Source: Chrysoperla carnea (Eukaryota > Arthropoda > Insecta > Neuroptera > Chrysopidae). From it: 64,000 nucleotides of DNA. A program made the translations under genes and the position numbers. Position 1 is the first letter of the stretch. Every line of letters begins with the position of its first letter. The stretch lies in assembly GCF_905475395.1 (NCBI RefSeq), contig NC_058337.1:7242983-7306982 (forward strand). The letters run 5' to 3'. The notes under the pieces are model-generated. The model had not been told where the DNA came from. It saw only the letters and a list, made by a program, of their open reading frames with translations, and did not search any database. Below, in pieces: positions 42,317 to 54,164 of this stretch.

Positions 42317-42637
42317 CATGAAGGTTATAAGAAGGAGGACGATCGCTATAGAAAATATTGTCCCCGAAATATGGATAAAATAAGTGAGGCGCTGCGACCG
42401 CTAAGTAGTATCAATAAAAGCGGGCTGTTGTGCGCTAATTTGAAATGATATATCAATTTGTACATTATGCAACTAACTTCATCTACTTGTACTCATAAAC
42501 AGCTAACTTCGCAGAGACTACTTCTTGATGACAGCGCGGCTGGTGGCTGAAAAATGAACTATAAATTCTACAAATTTTCAGGGACAGACGCACGTTTTAA
42601 CACGTAGCGATCGTTCTCCTTCTTTATAACCTCCATG
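42317..42637 (+). mobile_element. P-element-like MITE, copy 3, with 8-bp TSD
   Basis: Ends CATGAAGGTTATA and TATAACCTCCATG with identical 8-bp flanks ATCCTGAT (42309-42316 and 42638-42645). The interior matches 13474-13965 (AAAAGCGGGCTGTTGTGCGC, GCGCGGCTGGTGGCTGAAAA). 321 bp. Confidence 0.88.
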
Positions 42638-42679
42638 ATCCTGATAATAAAAATATGTTATACTTTTCTTTGATAAAAA

Positions 42680-42795
42680 GTCAGTTTAGGCCGCTTTGAC
42701 ATTTGAATGAAAAAAAATTCAATGTTAAGCTTTTTACGATTTGACGCTGCTGAAGATTTTTTTTTCATCCAGATGGAAGAACTGCCTAAACTGAC
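42680..42795. mobile_element. short inverted-repeat element
   Basis: GTCAGTTTAGGC at the left and GCCTAAACTGAC at the right, with a second inner pairing of ATGAAAAAAAATT and TTTTTTTTCAT. Confidence 0.45.
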
Positions 42796-43549
42796 CACGT
42801 GACCTAATTTGACACTCAAACTCAGCGTCAAGCGTCATCATGAGAATACACCATAATAGATTTTTCAAACATTAGTCATAATTTCATACTATTCAGTAGA
42901 CAGTATGAGTTCTGCTCATCATCGATTGCTAGGACAATCGTGTGGTGTAAAGTCAACATTAGAGTAACGCAAGGTACGGAATCTTGAATAAGTCGATTGA
43001 TGCAGTTAATTTAATGAACAAATGATTGTATTAATACATATTTTTTGGTGAGAATTAAATATGAATATAATTATTGCACAATTAATCATACGATACGTAC
43101 CTTCTAAGAATTATAGGATTTACAAAAATATATCAATAAAAAAAAAACACTGTTCACTAATTAAAACTAAACTAACATTTATGTATGATCTTTAAAAAGT
43201 GGCATATTTTTGAATACAGCATATATTTAAATATGAATATCTTAAATAAAAATTTTAATACTATATAAAAATCATCCTGTTCCATTAACCATATTAAATA
43301 CATAATAAAATCAAATAAAACAAATTAATAAAGGTGGGCTATTTAAAAGTACACAATTTCATCAATCAAAAATCAAACAATTTACTCAATTTTGTCTAAA
43401 AAAAAAATAAATAAAACAACAAAATGTAATAAAAATAATCTTTATTTTTTATGCAGTAAGGTCTATATCCAAAAATAGACCTACCAAATAGTATTCCCTA
43501 ACTCAATCTAAAAATAGAGTAAAGAGTAATAATCACACTCATATATATA
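42796..43549. other. AT-rich spacer, nothing recognised
   Basis: No gene, RNA or clear repeat noted. Confidence 0.3.
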
Positions 43550-44016
43550 CAGGGTTTTTCAGCATATCTAGTCTAAGGCGTTTTTTAAGATGGAGTTATA
43601 AGACAACATAAAAGTATATTTTTAATAATATAATTACATTGGAATGTGTAAAAAAAAATTTCACATTTTTTCAAGCTAATTAATTTGTTGTTAATTAAAT
43701 CAATCTATAAATTTAGTATTGTAAAAAGAATTAGAGAAGGTATTGATAATATTCTTTTGTGGATATAATATCAATTTAATAATATACACCCACAAAAAAA
43801 TATTATCTATTCCCTCTATTGTTTCTTTTTTTCAATACTAAATTTATGCAATGATTTGATTGACAAAAAAATAATTAGCTTGTATAAACATGAAATTTGT
43901 TTTTAGCACATTCCAATATAAATATATTATTAATAATATAGTTTTATGTCATCTTATGATTTCTCCCATATTCCTTCTTAAAAAACGCCTTAGACTAGAT
44001 ATGCTGTAAAACCCTG
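43550..44016. mobile_element. Tc1/mariner-like palindromic MITE
   Basis: Starts CAGGGTTTTTCAGCATATCT and ends AGATATGCTGTAAAACCCTG, with TA on both sides (43548-43549 and 44017-44018). The arms pair almost along their whole length (about 220 bp each): CTAGTCTAAGGCGTTTTTTA against TAAAAAACGCCTTAGACTAG. TA target and CAGGGT ends fit Tc1/mariner-type elements. Confidence 0.82.
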
Positions 44017-44282
44017 TATATATACATTATATGACTGTGGTAATAATAAATAAATTATTATTAGATAGATTTTATACTGAGGTTCATCTGTTGTGAGATG
44101 CATTCAAAATTAGCGTCGAATATAACCCACAAAAATGGTTATCTATATCAAAAAATATAAAAAAAACATTATTTGAAAACAATATTTACGAATTAAATAA
44201 AAACGTAAATTAATTGAAAACAATATTTATAAATATTAGCCTCATCCATACATTTTATGATTTGATCGGAAACGACAAAGTA

Positions 44283-44465
44283 TTCGCTCCGTGCGTGAGT
44301 TTCGTTTCCATGGTAACGATACACTACTTTAATTATATAATTGTATGGATGCGTATATAATTGTATGGATTGTATTTAAGACTTACATTTAAAATTTAAT
44401 ATTATTGTCTCACAAATTTAAATAAATAATTATGATAATTTACATTTGAAAAATAATATTTGTTC
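44283..44465 (-). repeat. R2 MITE, partial reverse copy
   Basis: Reads TCGCTCCGTGCGTGAGTTTC, CCATGGTAACGATACACTAC, then the CCATACAATT pair inverted, ending near CAAATTTAAATAAATAATTA. The other half is missing. Confidence 0.8.
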
Positions 44466-44569
44466 AATTTTGTCTCTTTTTTATTTCTTGATGCAGGAGA
44501 ATTCGCGACCAGGATTTCTCAAGTTTCTCGAGAAATTTTATAATTTATTGAAAACACAATGTTTTACAA

Positions 44570-45340
44570 TTTTTTTTTGAACACAGTGTATATGTATCAA
44601 CAATCTCGGAAATGGCTCCAACGATTTTCATGAAATTTATTATACAGGAGTTTCGGGGGGAGGGGTATTTATACAAGAATTGTTCTTTGAACATAAAAGA
44701 TTATTTAAGTAACTGTTTTCAATTAAAAATACAAATTTATACTTTTTCCTAACGTTTTTTGCTCTCAATAAATTGCTGCCGCTTAGTTCTTTCGGGATTT
44801 AAGAATATCGATTTATAATTGTGTATTATTTTGCAAGGGGAACGATGAGGAGCGGAGAGGGAACCATGAAAATAAATAATAATATATATGAGTGTCAAAT
44901 ATCAAAAAATTGCTCTCTAAATGCTTTTTCAGATTTCACAATTGCTCCAATTGTTTATTTAACATTTAATTAAATATTTTCAATTAAAAATACATAATTT
45001 TTTATACACAAGTTATACTTTTAAAGGTATTAGAAGTTAGAAATCTGCACATGAGAAAATACCGACATTTTAAAATAGGTTCGTTTCCTTAATGCCACAA
45101 GTCACAAGTGCAAACTATATAAATATTATATATATAGATATTTCCAAATTTTTATCGTTAGATCTCGAAAGAACCAAACAGGAGCAATTTATTGATAGCA
45201 AAAACGTTAGGATAAACTCTCAATTTATTAAGATATTGGAAACAAAATTGGAATAGTATTTTTAATTGAAGATATCTAATTAAGTAATAATTTAATAATT
45301 GGAGCAATTATGGGATCTGGGGGAACAAGTTTTTGATTTA
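44570..45340. repeat. degenerate inverted repeat with an R3 fragment inside
   Basis: The left part (near 44690-44810: TTTTCAATTAAAAATAC, CCTAACGTTTTT, CTCAATAAATTGCT, GTTCTTTCGGGA) is mirrored near 45170-45290 (TCGAAAGAAC, AGCAATTTATTGA, AAAAACGTTAGGA, TATTTTTAATTGAA). An R3 fragment (GTTCGTTTCCTTAATGCCAC) lies near 45080. Confidence 0.5.
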
Positions 45341-45899
45341 TGATTTGATAAATTTTATTAATATGCCACGCTAGCTTTATAACAGTTTTTCCTTTGTGTA
45401 TATAATTCAAGTTAACTAATAATTCAATCTAACTTAATTTATGTATGTTTCAGCTTTTTATTGATAGATGGTAGTAGTAGTACTTTTGTTAAGTATTGGT
45501 TGTTATGGATTTCATTAGTTTACCATTGTTCTAAGAGATGGCTATAACAATATTTAAAATATGTAAGAAAAACAGTTCTATAGATGTGAAGTGTAATTAT
45601 TTAAAATAAAAGGTTTTTATAATTTGATTTTTATTATTAATGATTAGTTTTCATAAAAATAGATTAGTTTAATTACACTACTTCGGCGAACTGCCCATTT
45701 CTCGGTTTGCGGCTGAACAAAAAAATACTTCCGAGTAATAAAGAACACCTCATAATCATTAAAACACTTTTCCTAAAAACCTACTCCGATATCCCCGTCC
45801 CAAAGCACCGTTAAAGCTCCCCCCCTCCCAAGAAAAAAAAATTGGGGCATTATTATGAAATACAATTGATATTTTTTCCGAAATATCACTTATAGGTAT
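45341..45899. other. spacer, nothing recognised
   Basis: No gene or firm repeat. Confidence 0.3.
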
Positions 45900-46290
45900 A
45901 CATACTAGTCTGGTTAACAAATTCAATTTGGTGAAATATAGAAATTATGATAATATAAAAATACGGGTAATAGCTCGTAGTACTCGGAATGATGTCTAGA
46001 AAATTGTGCCAGAAGCATTTTTCAGCGCATAAAAATAGCAAAAGTTAGGTAAATAATTAAAGATGAAAAAAGAAGGTATTTTGTTTTTCGCCAATATCTC
46101 TTAATAACATTTAAGAAATTTAAAAAAAAGATTCGTAAATAGGAGGAAATTTCCAATAAAAAACTTCTACTTCCGGAAGTCTATCTCCGTTATTAATAAT
46201 TTTAATTTAACGCCGAAAATAGGTCTCTTGCGTCAATTTTTGTTGTTTTATTGTCAAAAACGAGTATCTCACACTAGATAATTTTTTTAA
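45900..46290 (+). repeat. R7 repeat, longest copy
   Basis: Direct counterpart of 22905-23277: GGTGAAATATAGAAATTATG, CGGAATGATGTCTAGAAAAT, TTTTTCAGCGCATAAAAATA, GGAAATTTCCAATAAAAA, AATTTTAATTTAACGCCGAA, GTCAAAAACGAGTATCTCAC. A short fragment also occurs at 57575-57645. Confidence 0.65.
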
Positions 46291-47091
46291 GGTATTAAAT
46301 ATTTATTTAAAAAGGAAAAATTATGGTGTATTCTGAACACTCTAAAGAATTTATTATCGTTAGAAATTTATCTTAAAGTTAATTTTTCAATAAGTTAGAC
46401 AATTGTTTATTCAGAGAATTTTCGATCTCATTGTAAACTAAAAAATATGTTTAAATAATTAGCGTAAAATTTTTTGGCTGTGTGGAGCCCTTCTCAAACA
46501 AGACCACGTCAAAAGATTTGAAATAAAAATTTTATTATTTTGTTTATAATAATTTTTTAAAGTTAACATGCTTTTTCATTTTTGGCTAACTTTAAAAAAT
46601 TTATATTTTTATTTATATTTATAAACAAAGTAATAATATTTTTTAAAATCTTTTGCCGTCATCTTGTTAAGTATATATATATAAGAATGACTGACTCCAC
46701 GAGGACAACAAATTTCATGCTAATTATTTAAACATTTTTCCGCTAATGCATTTCGATCGATACCTCAACGAAGTCAATATAGTTTTTGTTCGCGCAATAT
46801 CATCAGGAACCAATACAAATAAAACTCCACCGACTCGAAACGACTCGACCCAATGTTACGAAGTTCTTTTCTGATTATATCGATCAGGAAAAAAAGGACC
46901 ACAAACGTACGCACGTACGTACACACTTCTTGTCTTGATCATGAAACGTAAATATATGTTGAAAATTTCGATTTCGAAAACCCGTTACAATAACTTCCTA
47001 TACTGGCAAGTAAATAAAAAGCCAAGAATCAATCAGTAAGTTTTAGTTCCAGTAATTTTGTTAATATTAAATTTTTCATGGACTTTCGCAA
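46291..47091. other. spacer, nothing recognised
   Basis: AT-rich; a short inverted pair around 46545-46620 (TTTTTTAAAGTTA / TAACTTTAAAAAA). A small ACGTACG-rich run lies near 46907. No gene. Confidence 0.3.
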
Positions 47092-47660
47092 TTTTTATAC
47101 CATGTATATATGAAATATACATAGTATATTAACTTTAGTCCCAAGTTTGTAACGCTTAAAAATAATGATGCTAGGAAAAAAATTTTGTCATAGGTGTTCA
47201 TAAAATCACCTAATTAGTCCATTTCCGGTTGTCCGTCCGTCCGTCCGTCCGTCTGTGGACACGATAACTCAAAAACGAAAAAAGATATCGAGCTGAAATT
47301 TTTACAGCGTACTCAGGACGTAAAAAGTGAGGTCAAGTTCGTAAATGAGCATCATAGGTCAATTGGGTCTTGGGTCCGTAGGACCCATCTTGTAAACCGT
47401 TAGAGATAGAACAAAAGTTTAAATGTAAAAAATGTTCCTTATCAAAAATTAAACAACTATTGTTTGAAACATTTTTCCGTAAACATCACTGTTTACCCGT
47501 GAGGGCCCCAATTAAGCGGAAATTTTATAATATGTACTATACTTGATTATCAGTTATGTATGTGTCACATGTTTGTGCGTATAATGTGATAAAGAAATCA
47601 ACACAGACTATGCATGGTATTTCAACAATTAACTCAGTCAATTGTTTGTTTTCACTTGTC
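47092..47660 (+). repeat. R1 element, full-length copy
   Basis: Complete R1 with the longest regular CCGT tract among the plus-strand copies (GTCCGTCCGTCCGTCCGTCT). Confidence 0.9.
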
Positions 47661-48192
47661 CATATAAACTTCTAATTGATTTTAACCGTAAAGCTAGCAA
47701 AATCATTTGGTGATAGAGACAAAAGCACAAGCACCGATGGGGGCCAGTTTACGAACAACAATTTTATTTGGTACAAACTGTAAGTTATTACGATCTGTGT
47801 ATAAATAAAATCATAAAAGTTTGTTTACTTACTAAAAAAAAGTTATGTTAAATAAATAGTCGTTACAATATAAAGTTTTAAATTTTGGAAAATAATTCAA
47901 TAATAATTTATCAATGTCGTCCTTATATAATAAATACATTATTAGTTCGATATTATTGAATAGTTTTGTATTCTATACGTATTATTAATAAATTAAGTAT
48001 AAAATTAGGGAATAAAAACAAGTTTTTAAAATATTGAAAATAATAATAGCAAAAAGCACAAACAAACAACTACTAGCCACGAAACAAATCAACACAAATA
48101 CATTATATTATAGAAACGAAAATTGTTATATTGTTTGTATACATATTGCAGCCAAACATTTACAGGGTGGCTTTTTTAACTTGACATATGCT

Positions 48193-49134
48193 CAGTGATG
48201 GATTTAGGCCTAGGCCCGTGAGGCCCGGGCCTAGGGCGGCAGAATTTGAAGGGCGGCAAAATTTATGTAATGCCAAAATTTTAGAGTCACAAAAAAGTAA
48301 ACACAATCAATTATAAAAATTGGTTCAGAATAGTTTTTATAAAAAATTTTCGATAGAAAATATTATAATCCAATTCATTAATCTACTTCTCAGTCTGTGT
48401 GGGTAAGATGTTAATTTTTTAATCGATCAATGATATTCTTTATCGAGTAATGTTCTTTACTTTCTGTTCCTTTAGTGAGATTAATCTCACGTGTAAGATT
48501 TTGAAATTATTTAATCCAAATGACTTCTCAATTTGTTTTTAGTGTAAAATAAAAATAACGAAGATTTGTATGTCCCTGATTAAAAAAAAAAATATGGAGA
48601 CAAAGAAAAAAGTATTGAAAAGTATTGGTTTTCTAGTCATTTGGATTAAATAATTTCAAAATGCTTCATATACGTGAGATTAATCTTGCTAAACATTGCT
48701 CTCCGTATTTTTTTGAGTATTCCGGCTACAAATTGTTCAGGAGAAAGATCTTTTTCTACTCTTGAAAGGGTAAAAACGTATTTACGCGCAAGCATGGGCG
48801 AAGATAGACTTAATGCACTTGCATTACTGTCTAATGAAGCCGAACTAGTCCAAGAAATTAATTACGACGAAATAATTGACGTTTTTGTACGGACCAAAGC
48901 CAGGAAAAAGAAATTTTCAAATTGATTAATATTAAAAGAAATATGAATTATTTATCTGTCTAAAGTTTATATATATATTTATCTGTCTTGATTATCAGTA
49001 ATATTAAAAAAATTATACTTCAATAAATTAAGTTACTTTAAAAAAAAACTGGATCAAAATTAAAATTCATTCTATCAAAAAGGGCGGCGCATCGAACGGG
49101 GCCTAGGGCGGCAGCAAGCCTAAATCCGTCACTG
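48193..49134 (+). mobile_element. hAT element with 8-bp TSD, internally deleted
   Basis: Starts CAGTGATGGATTTAGGCC and ends GCCTAAATCCGTCACTG; identical flanks CATATGCT (48185-48192 and 49135-49142). Subterminal GGGCGGCA repeats. The interior has an inverted pair (near 48480-48530 and 48635-48690) built on AGATTAATCTCACGTG and ATTATTTAATCCAAATGAC. Only the transposase 3' end remains (48674-48925). Confidence 0.9.
48674..48925 (+). pseudogene. hAT transposase C-terminal remnant
   Basis: Open frame starting at GTG, no Met. Contains IPATNCSGERSFSTLERVKT, RASMGEDRLNALALLS and the end TKARKKKFSN: the hAT dimerisation region, including the conserved (E)RSFS..(K/R)..K(T/N).LR..M pattern of the ZMYM1-like group. 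Catalytic core absent. Confidence 0.85.
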
Positions 49135-49259
49135 CATATGCTTGAAAATCGAAAAATAAGTTTTATCGATAAAAATGCTTCAAGCACATCTTACGCAGAC
49201 TTTAAACTTGACTCTGGCTTTCCGGCACAATGAAGAGCTAACTCCATTCTGTACCTGGT

Positions 49260-49980
49260 AATAGATGAAATGAATACTTTCAATTAGAAAGTTGTTAATG
49301 ATTAGGTTAGGTTAGAGTGGCTGTCTTGGGGTGAGCCACACTTAGACCATAGGGTTCGTTGTGATACTGAAAAAGGTTGGCCCATCCCCGGCTACTACTC
49401 CATGAACCATTTTGAGCTGTTTAAGAACAGCAGCAGTGCTTTGACGTCAACGGACTTTAGGCCAAACGTTAAAATAAGTCTATCTCCTCATGGCAAGAGA
49501 TGGACAGCGACAGAGAAGGTGAGAAATCGCCTCCTCCTCGTCCACACTGTAACAGCTCCTAAAATAGTCGTGATACACTGTCAGGTCCAGGCGTTCAGCA
49601 TGCCTGTCGCCCAGCCAGTCTCCTGTAATAGCCGCAACAACTTTGCTAATACAGGCACTTGGAAGCGATATAAGAACTTCGGACCGCTTATGATTGTTCT
49701 CAGACCATATTAGTCTTGTAGTACCACAAGTACGTCCTCCCCTCTATCTAAGATTGGTCCTTTTTAGAGATCCTCTTTAACAAGCAGCTTGCAGTTCATA
49801 AACGGAACTCCCGAATGCGTATTGATGCTTGTGCTCGCTCGCATTGTGCCATTTCTAGCAAGCTCGTCAGCTTCACAATTTCCTAGAATGTGTCTGTGTG
49901 CCGGTTCCCATAACAGGTTTACGTTCATTTGTTACGCCAGATCATTTAAGGACGAGCAGTAAACCTGTGCACCTTTGAGT
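49260..49980 (-). pseudogene. LINE 3' end with RNase H remnant
   Basis: On the minus strand about 49930-49795 reads NLLWEPAHRHILGNCEADEL, ARNGTMRAST and PFMNCKLLVKEDL-stop. The motif G-N-x-x-A-D-E-L-A-R-x-G is the end of a LINE-type RNase H domain. The following 3' tail ends in CCACTCTAACCTAACCTAAT (near 49300). It is GC-richer than its surroundings. The 5' part and the reverse transcriptase are missing. The plus-strand frame 49402-49713 is a shadow. Confidence 0.72.
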
Positions 49981-50478
49981 TAACGATTAAAAAGGTAACA
50001 TTAGTCCGCAAACCGTACAGTTTTGGTAAAAACGAACTGAAAAATTTTTCCCAAAAATTGTTTTTTCGTCTTTTGCGAAATCAAGGCACTCTTCGAAAAA
50101 AAATTTTCAATAAAAGTGGTTTGTTTTTCTATAAAGACGATTTTTGTTCAGATTAAATTAAGAAACGCGAAAAAATCTATAATATGTATGTAGTTTCTTA
50201 TAGGGTCTTATAGGGTATTTTTGCTATCAATTTTTGTCTCAACTATTCGGTTTACAAAAAAATATTTCAAACAAAAAATGTTTTCGTTTTTATAAATAAC
50301 AACTTTGTAATTTAAAATGTTTGTCTTATCTTTGCTAGTCATGAATTAGAGTGAGGTTTTAATTCCACCGCAAAAGTTAGATCGAATTAAATAGCGAAAA
50401 TTGTACCATTTTCCTCGATTCAAATTATTTTTCGAATTTCAATCATATTATGTCAATTTTAAAAAGAAAGCCACCCTG

Positions 50479-51059
50479 TATTGAGAAAAAAAAAGATCTG
50501 AAAATCAGTGGACCATATAAAAAAATGAACAATTCATTATTATATTTTATTTATTTGATTTGATTTGAAAGTATTATTTGTATGGTGATAGTGATGGTGA
50601 ACCAATGAACATGATATGGTCAATGGTGTATTTTTACATTTTATTGGATAGGGTCAAAATAAATGGTTTGTAAAATCTTTTTATAATATAATAATATACT
50701 TACTTATAAGTTACTTTCAATTATATTATTACAAATTCAATGATTTATTTATTGACTTGCACAGTTGTATGTTTTATTTTATAGTTGCAACTGCCGATAT
50801 CATTTTGTGTATTTAATTTGAAAGTAGAAGACTAAGAAGATATCATCAGTCAATAAAAACTTCTACATGTATACTAGTACAATTAAACTAAATATCTAAA
50901 AAGAAAAATTAATGCATCTTTGAAATTTGGTCCGAAACATCGGACAAGACTTTATTATATTATAAAATTGATATATTATTGTAAGAATTATTTAAAAACA
51001 AGGAAAAGCTTTAGTTTCTCAACTTCACTAATTTGGCTTAATTAAGTTTTTTTTTCTCC
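50479..51059. other. AT-rich spacer, nothing recognised
   Basis: No coding frame or repeat structure that I can support. Confidence 0.3.
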
Positions 51060-51440
51060 AGCTCCTCGGCTCCAAGGGAAGGGGTCCCAGAGGGTAGTTA
51101 TATCAAACCTAGGACCTTGTTGATATAAACCCTGATACGAAGTTTCACTCCCTAGAAAATTCCATTTTCCTGTATTTTGAAATGTTTTCCCTAGGATGTG
51201 GATCTTCTCGAATTTTCCCGGACATGTGGCTTATACCAAACCTAGGAACACCTTAAGGTCTAGCCTTGTCCCCAATTTAATCGAAATCATTTGAGCCGTC
51301 TTTGAGAAAACCCAAAAAAAAGTTTTTCCCAAGAGTGTAGGCCTTCTCGAATTTTCCCGGATATGTGGCTTATACCAATCCTAGGAACACCTTAAGGTGT
51401 AACCTTGTGTCAAGTTTAATATTATTATTATTATATTTAT
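51060..51440 (+). repeat. LINE-tail-like tandem repeat
   Basis: Two units with a 139-bp period (from about 51189 and 51328), both containing CTTCTCGAATTTTCCCGGA, ATGTGGCTTATACCAA, CCTAGGAACACCTTAAGGT and CAA(T/G)TTTAAT. A less complete unit precedes them. It ends in an ATT microsatellite. Tandem 3' units with a microsatellite end are typical of RTE-type LINE tails (inference). Confidence 0.55.
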
Positions 51441-51908
51441 AATATAATAAAGTAAAAAACATTTTTCGTTGAAAAATGATCAATTTTAATAGAAAATTTG
51501 AAATAATCTAATAAAAAAATATTTTTCTGTTTCATAAAAATTCATGCTTATTCTGTAATACAAAAGAAACGCTTTCATTACGTTTCATGAAAATAGAAGG
51601 TGATCTAAAATTTGAGGTTATGTGGAAAAAAGTCCCTTACAAAAGTTTTTCAGTTGTTTATTATCTCAAAGTTTTCTGTTGAACGTTTTTCGTTAGGAGG
51701 TCATTTTTCTCCTTAAATCGCAAAAAAAAAAAAAACGATTTCAACTCCTAAAATCAACCCCCATTTCACTATTTCCAAAGGTGTCGAGTTTAATTGTTTT
51801 TACATGTAACTTACACTCCAAACTAACATTTTCAGCTAGTCGCTGCCTATCAGTAATTTATTTGTATCAAAACTTTACTACGCTAGCATAAAAATATACT
51901 TGTCTTCA

Positions 51909-52303
51909 TATTCGTTGTGTGCGTAGTCATGGTAGGGACAATAAAATCGATGCCAGCGCTTTAAGTGAAAAATTTTGGAGTTAAAGGGGGCTGTTATGAC
52001 TAATTTGCAATTCTTTACATGTTAATGTAATAGAAATGTCAAATTAAAATTATTGTAAAACACGAATTAATTAAACTTAATGCATTAAAAATTGTGAAAA
52101 TAAGAAATCAAATTGAACAAATATTATTTTTCAAATGTAAATTATCATAATTATTTATTTAAATTTGTGAGACAATAATATTAAATTTTCAATGTAAGTC
52201 TTAAATGCAATCCATACAATTATATATGCATCCATACAATTCTATAATTAAAGTAGTGTATCGTTACCATGGAAACGAAACTCACGCACGGAGCGAATAT
52301 GTA
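51909..52303 (+). repeat. R2 MITE, complete copy
   Basis: Runs from ATTCGTTGTGTGCGTAGTCA to CTCACGCACGGAGCGAATAT; the two ends form the imperfect terminal inverted repeat that defines the family. Confidence 0.85.
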
Positions 52304-53033
52304 ATGTTGTTGGGCAATTGGAAAATTTTTTAAGGAAAGTTTCATTCAATCTGATACAGTCTTTGTTGGAAAAAAGCGAGAAAAATTGTTTTAAAGAATA
52401 GGATCCCTGGATTGTGAATTATAAAATTTAAACTGAACAGCAAAAAAAGTATGTAATGTATTTCTATGTATGTTTATGTATATACCTATATGCATACATT
52501 TCTATTGCCCTTATGTGCACATAGGATGGTCATAGAATAAAATAATTCGTGGGTAGGTAAAATAACCAACTATTACAAACAATACCCAAGATAATAAAAA
52601 TTTATTCCCAAACACATTATTGATGCAATATTATATGAATAAAAACGTCATTATATTTTGAATTTTCACTAATTTTATTATGAGACCTCGGTGAATTCAT
52701 TCAATATTTATATCTATATACGCTTATGTTGTCAGTTTATTATACATAGTATGTACGTGTTATATTTTTATTGTATTACCAGCTTATTAAAAGTATTAAG
52801 GATGTCAGGATTGGCTACTAACTTTTTTATTATAAAGCTTTATATATAATGGATCGATGATAAATTAATTTTTATGTAGACTTTTTTGTTCTACAGATAT
52901 TTTAGAGACACCTCGGATATTTTATTTTACAATAGCAAACGAAATTATAATCGATAACAGCCGAAAAAGAAAGAAATATGAGCAAACATCTTGTTCTAGA
53001 TTATAACGCCCATCGGTCTGCACTACTCCACTG
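52304..53033. other. spacer, nothing recognised
   Basis: AT-rich; TATA-rich repeats near 52470-52500. No gene. Confidence 0.3.
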
Positions 53034-54164
53034 ATGAGAAAGGAGCTTGCTCCTCTCAAACCAAATTCTTCTGTGCGTGGAGAAGGAAAACTTCTTCAAA
53101 CCAAAAAAATAAACTATATGATAGTACAACAAAAGAAGGTAAAGTCTACGGTGAAGAGGGTAGCATCTAAAGTATCGGTCGGTATTGCAGGTGGAACACT
53201 TTGCCTGTCCCGCCCGAAACCAGGCAAGAAGTGTTCGGAGATGGATCCCACGTTACGGGCCCCGAGCAGCCCCTAGAAAAAAAAGGTTTAAGGGCAGCAA
53301 GCCAATGTCATTGGTTGCCCCGGAGGGCTTTATGAGGAACCCTAAGAAGTTATTCGTAGTGAAAAAGAAGGAAGGGTGTTTCGAGTCCCTCCCGTATTGT
53401 GAGAGTCGTCTACGAGTCGACTGGACGTGTCAAAGGCGTCCAGAAGATTTTGGGCGACCTACTTATCGAGGTATTTTCTGCCAAGCAGGCAGAAAACTTA
53501 CTATCTGTTTCAAGGTTGGGAGATGATGAGGTAAATATCACAACTCATCCAACCTTGAACTACATTAAAGGTGTTGTTTTTTGCAGTGGTCTCCTCAACT
53601 GTACAAATGAGGAGATCACGAACGAGTTGTATTCGCAAGGTATCATCGCGTACCAACGAATCAAGTGGGAAAGAAAGGAGCATTGGTGGAATCACCAATG
53701 TTAATACTAACATTTGATGGAACCAGTCTTCCATCCCATATCTATATTGGAATTCACCAGCGTGTTCCGGTCCGTCTTCATGTACCGGAACTGCTTCGCT
53801 GCTTTCAATGCCAAGGATATGAACACCTTGCATCGAAATGTAAAAAAAAAATTGTGTGTGTGGTTGGCACACCGGACAAAGGCACACCATGTGTCCAACC
53901 CTCGAAGTGTGTGCACAGTAAAGGTGCACACACTGTTCGTAACAAAAACTGCTTGACCTACAAGCAGTAGGCCGCTATTCAGCGGCTCAAGGTGCAAGAA
54001 GGACTTGCATATCTAGAGGCTCGTCGCCGGGTGCTTGGTTTGGGTGAAAGCATCGCCAGCGTATCTTACGCGAGCGCTGCGGATACTGTTCAACATCTAC
54101 TGCTGTCAAAAGAAGTGGAGGTTCTGGTTGTCAAGGTGGTGAAACAATATCTTTCAACAACTTA
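53034..54164 (+). pseudogene. LINE ORF1 (Gag-like) with zinc knuckle, frameshifted
   Basis: GC-rich island whose protein fragments change frame. Near 53400-53660: VVYESTGRVKGVQKILGDLL, NEEITNELYSQGIIAYQRIK; then, one frame over from about 53665, ALVESPMLILTFDGTSLPSH, VPVRLHVPELLRCFQCQGYE and the CCHC knuckle CFQCQGYEHLASKC. An in-frame TAG (53968-53970) interrupts; the frame then continues AAIQRLKVQEGLAYLEARRR to 54164. Order and motifs fit the ORF1 of Jockey/I-type LINEs, which binds its own RNA. No endonuclease or reverse transcriptase follows. A dead, 3'-truncated copy. Confidence 0.78.

Larger units (their letters stand above)
48163..50478. mobile_element. mariner-like inverted termini around a composite insert
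   Basis: Left end CAGGGTGGCTTTTTTAACTT then GACATA; right end TATGTCAATTTTAAAAAGAA then AGCCACCCTG; TA on both sides (48161-48162 and 50479-50480). Between them lie a hAT element (48193-49134), a LINE fragment (about 49260-49980, minus) and AT-rich sequence. No mariner transposase is visible, so this is a non-autonomous element that later took insertions, or two half-elements. Confidence 0.65.

Noticed and set aside
47222-47260. CRISPR-like short tandem GTCC units
   Set aside because: A 4-bp microsatellite inside a eukaryotic transposon; no spacers and no cas genes.
49402-49713. 103-codon plus-strand frame
   Set aside because: Shadow of the minus-strand LINE tail; no domain.
53510-53997. 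Minus-strand frames of 96-139 codons over the LINE ORF1
   Set aside because: The plus strand holds the CCHC knuckle and Gag-type blocks; the minus frames are shadows in a GC-rich segment.
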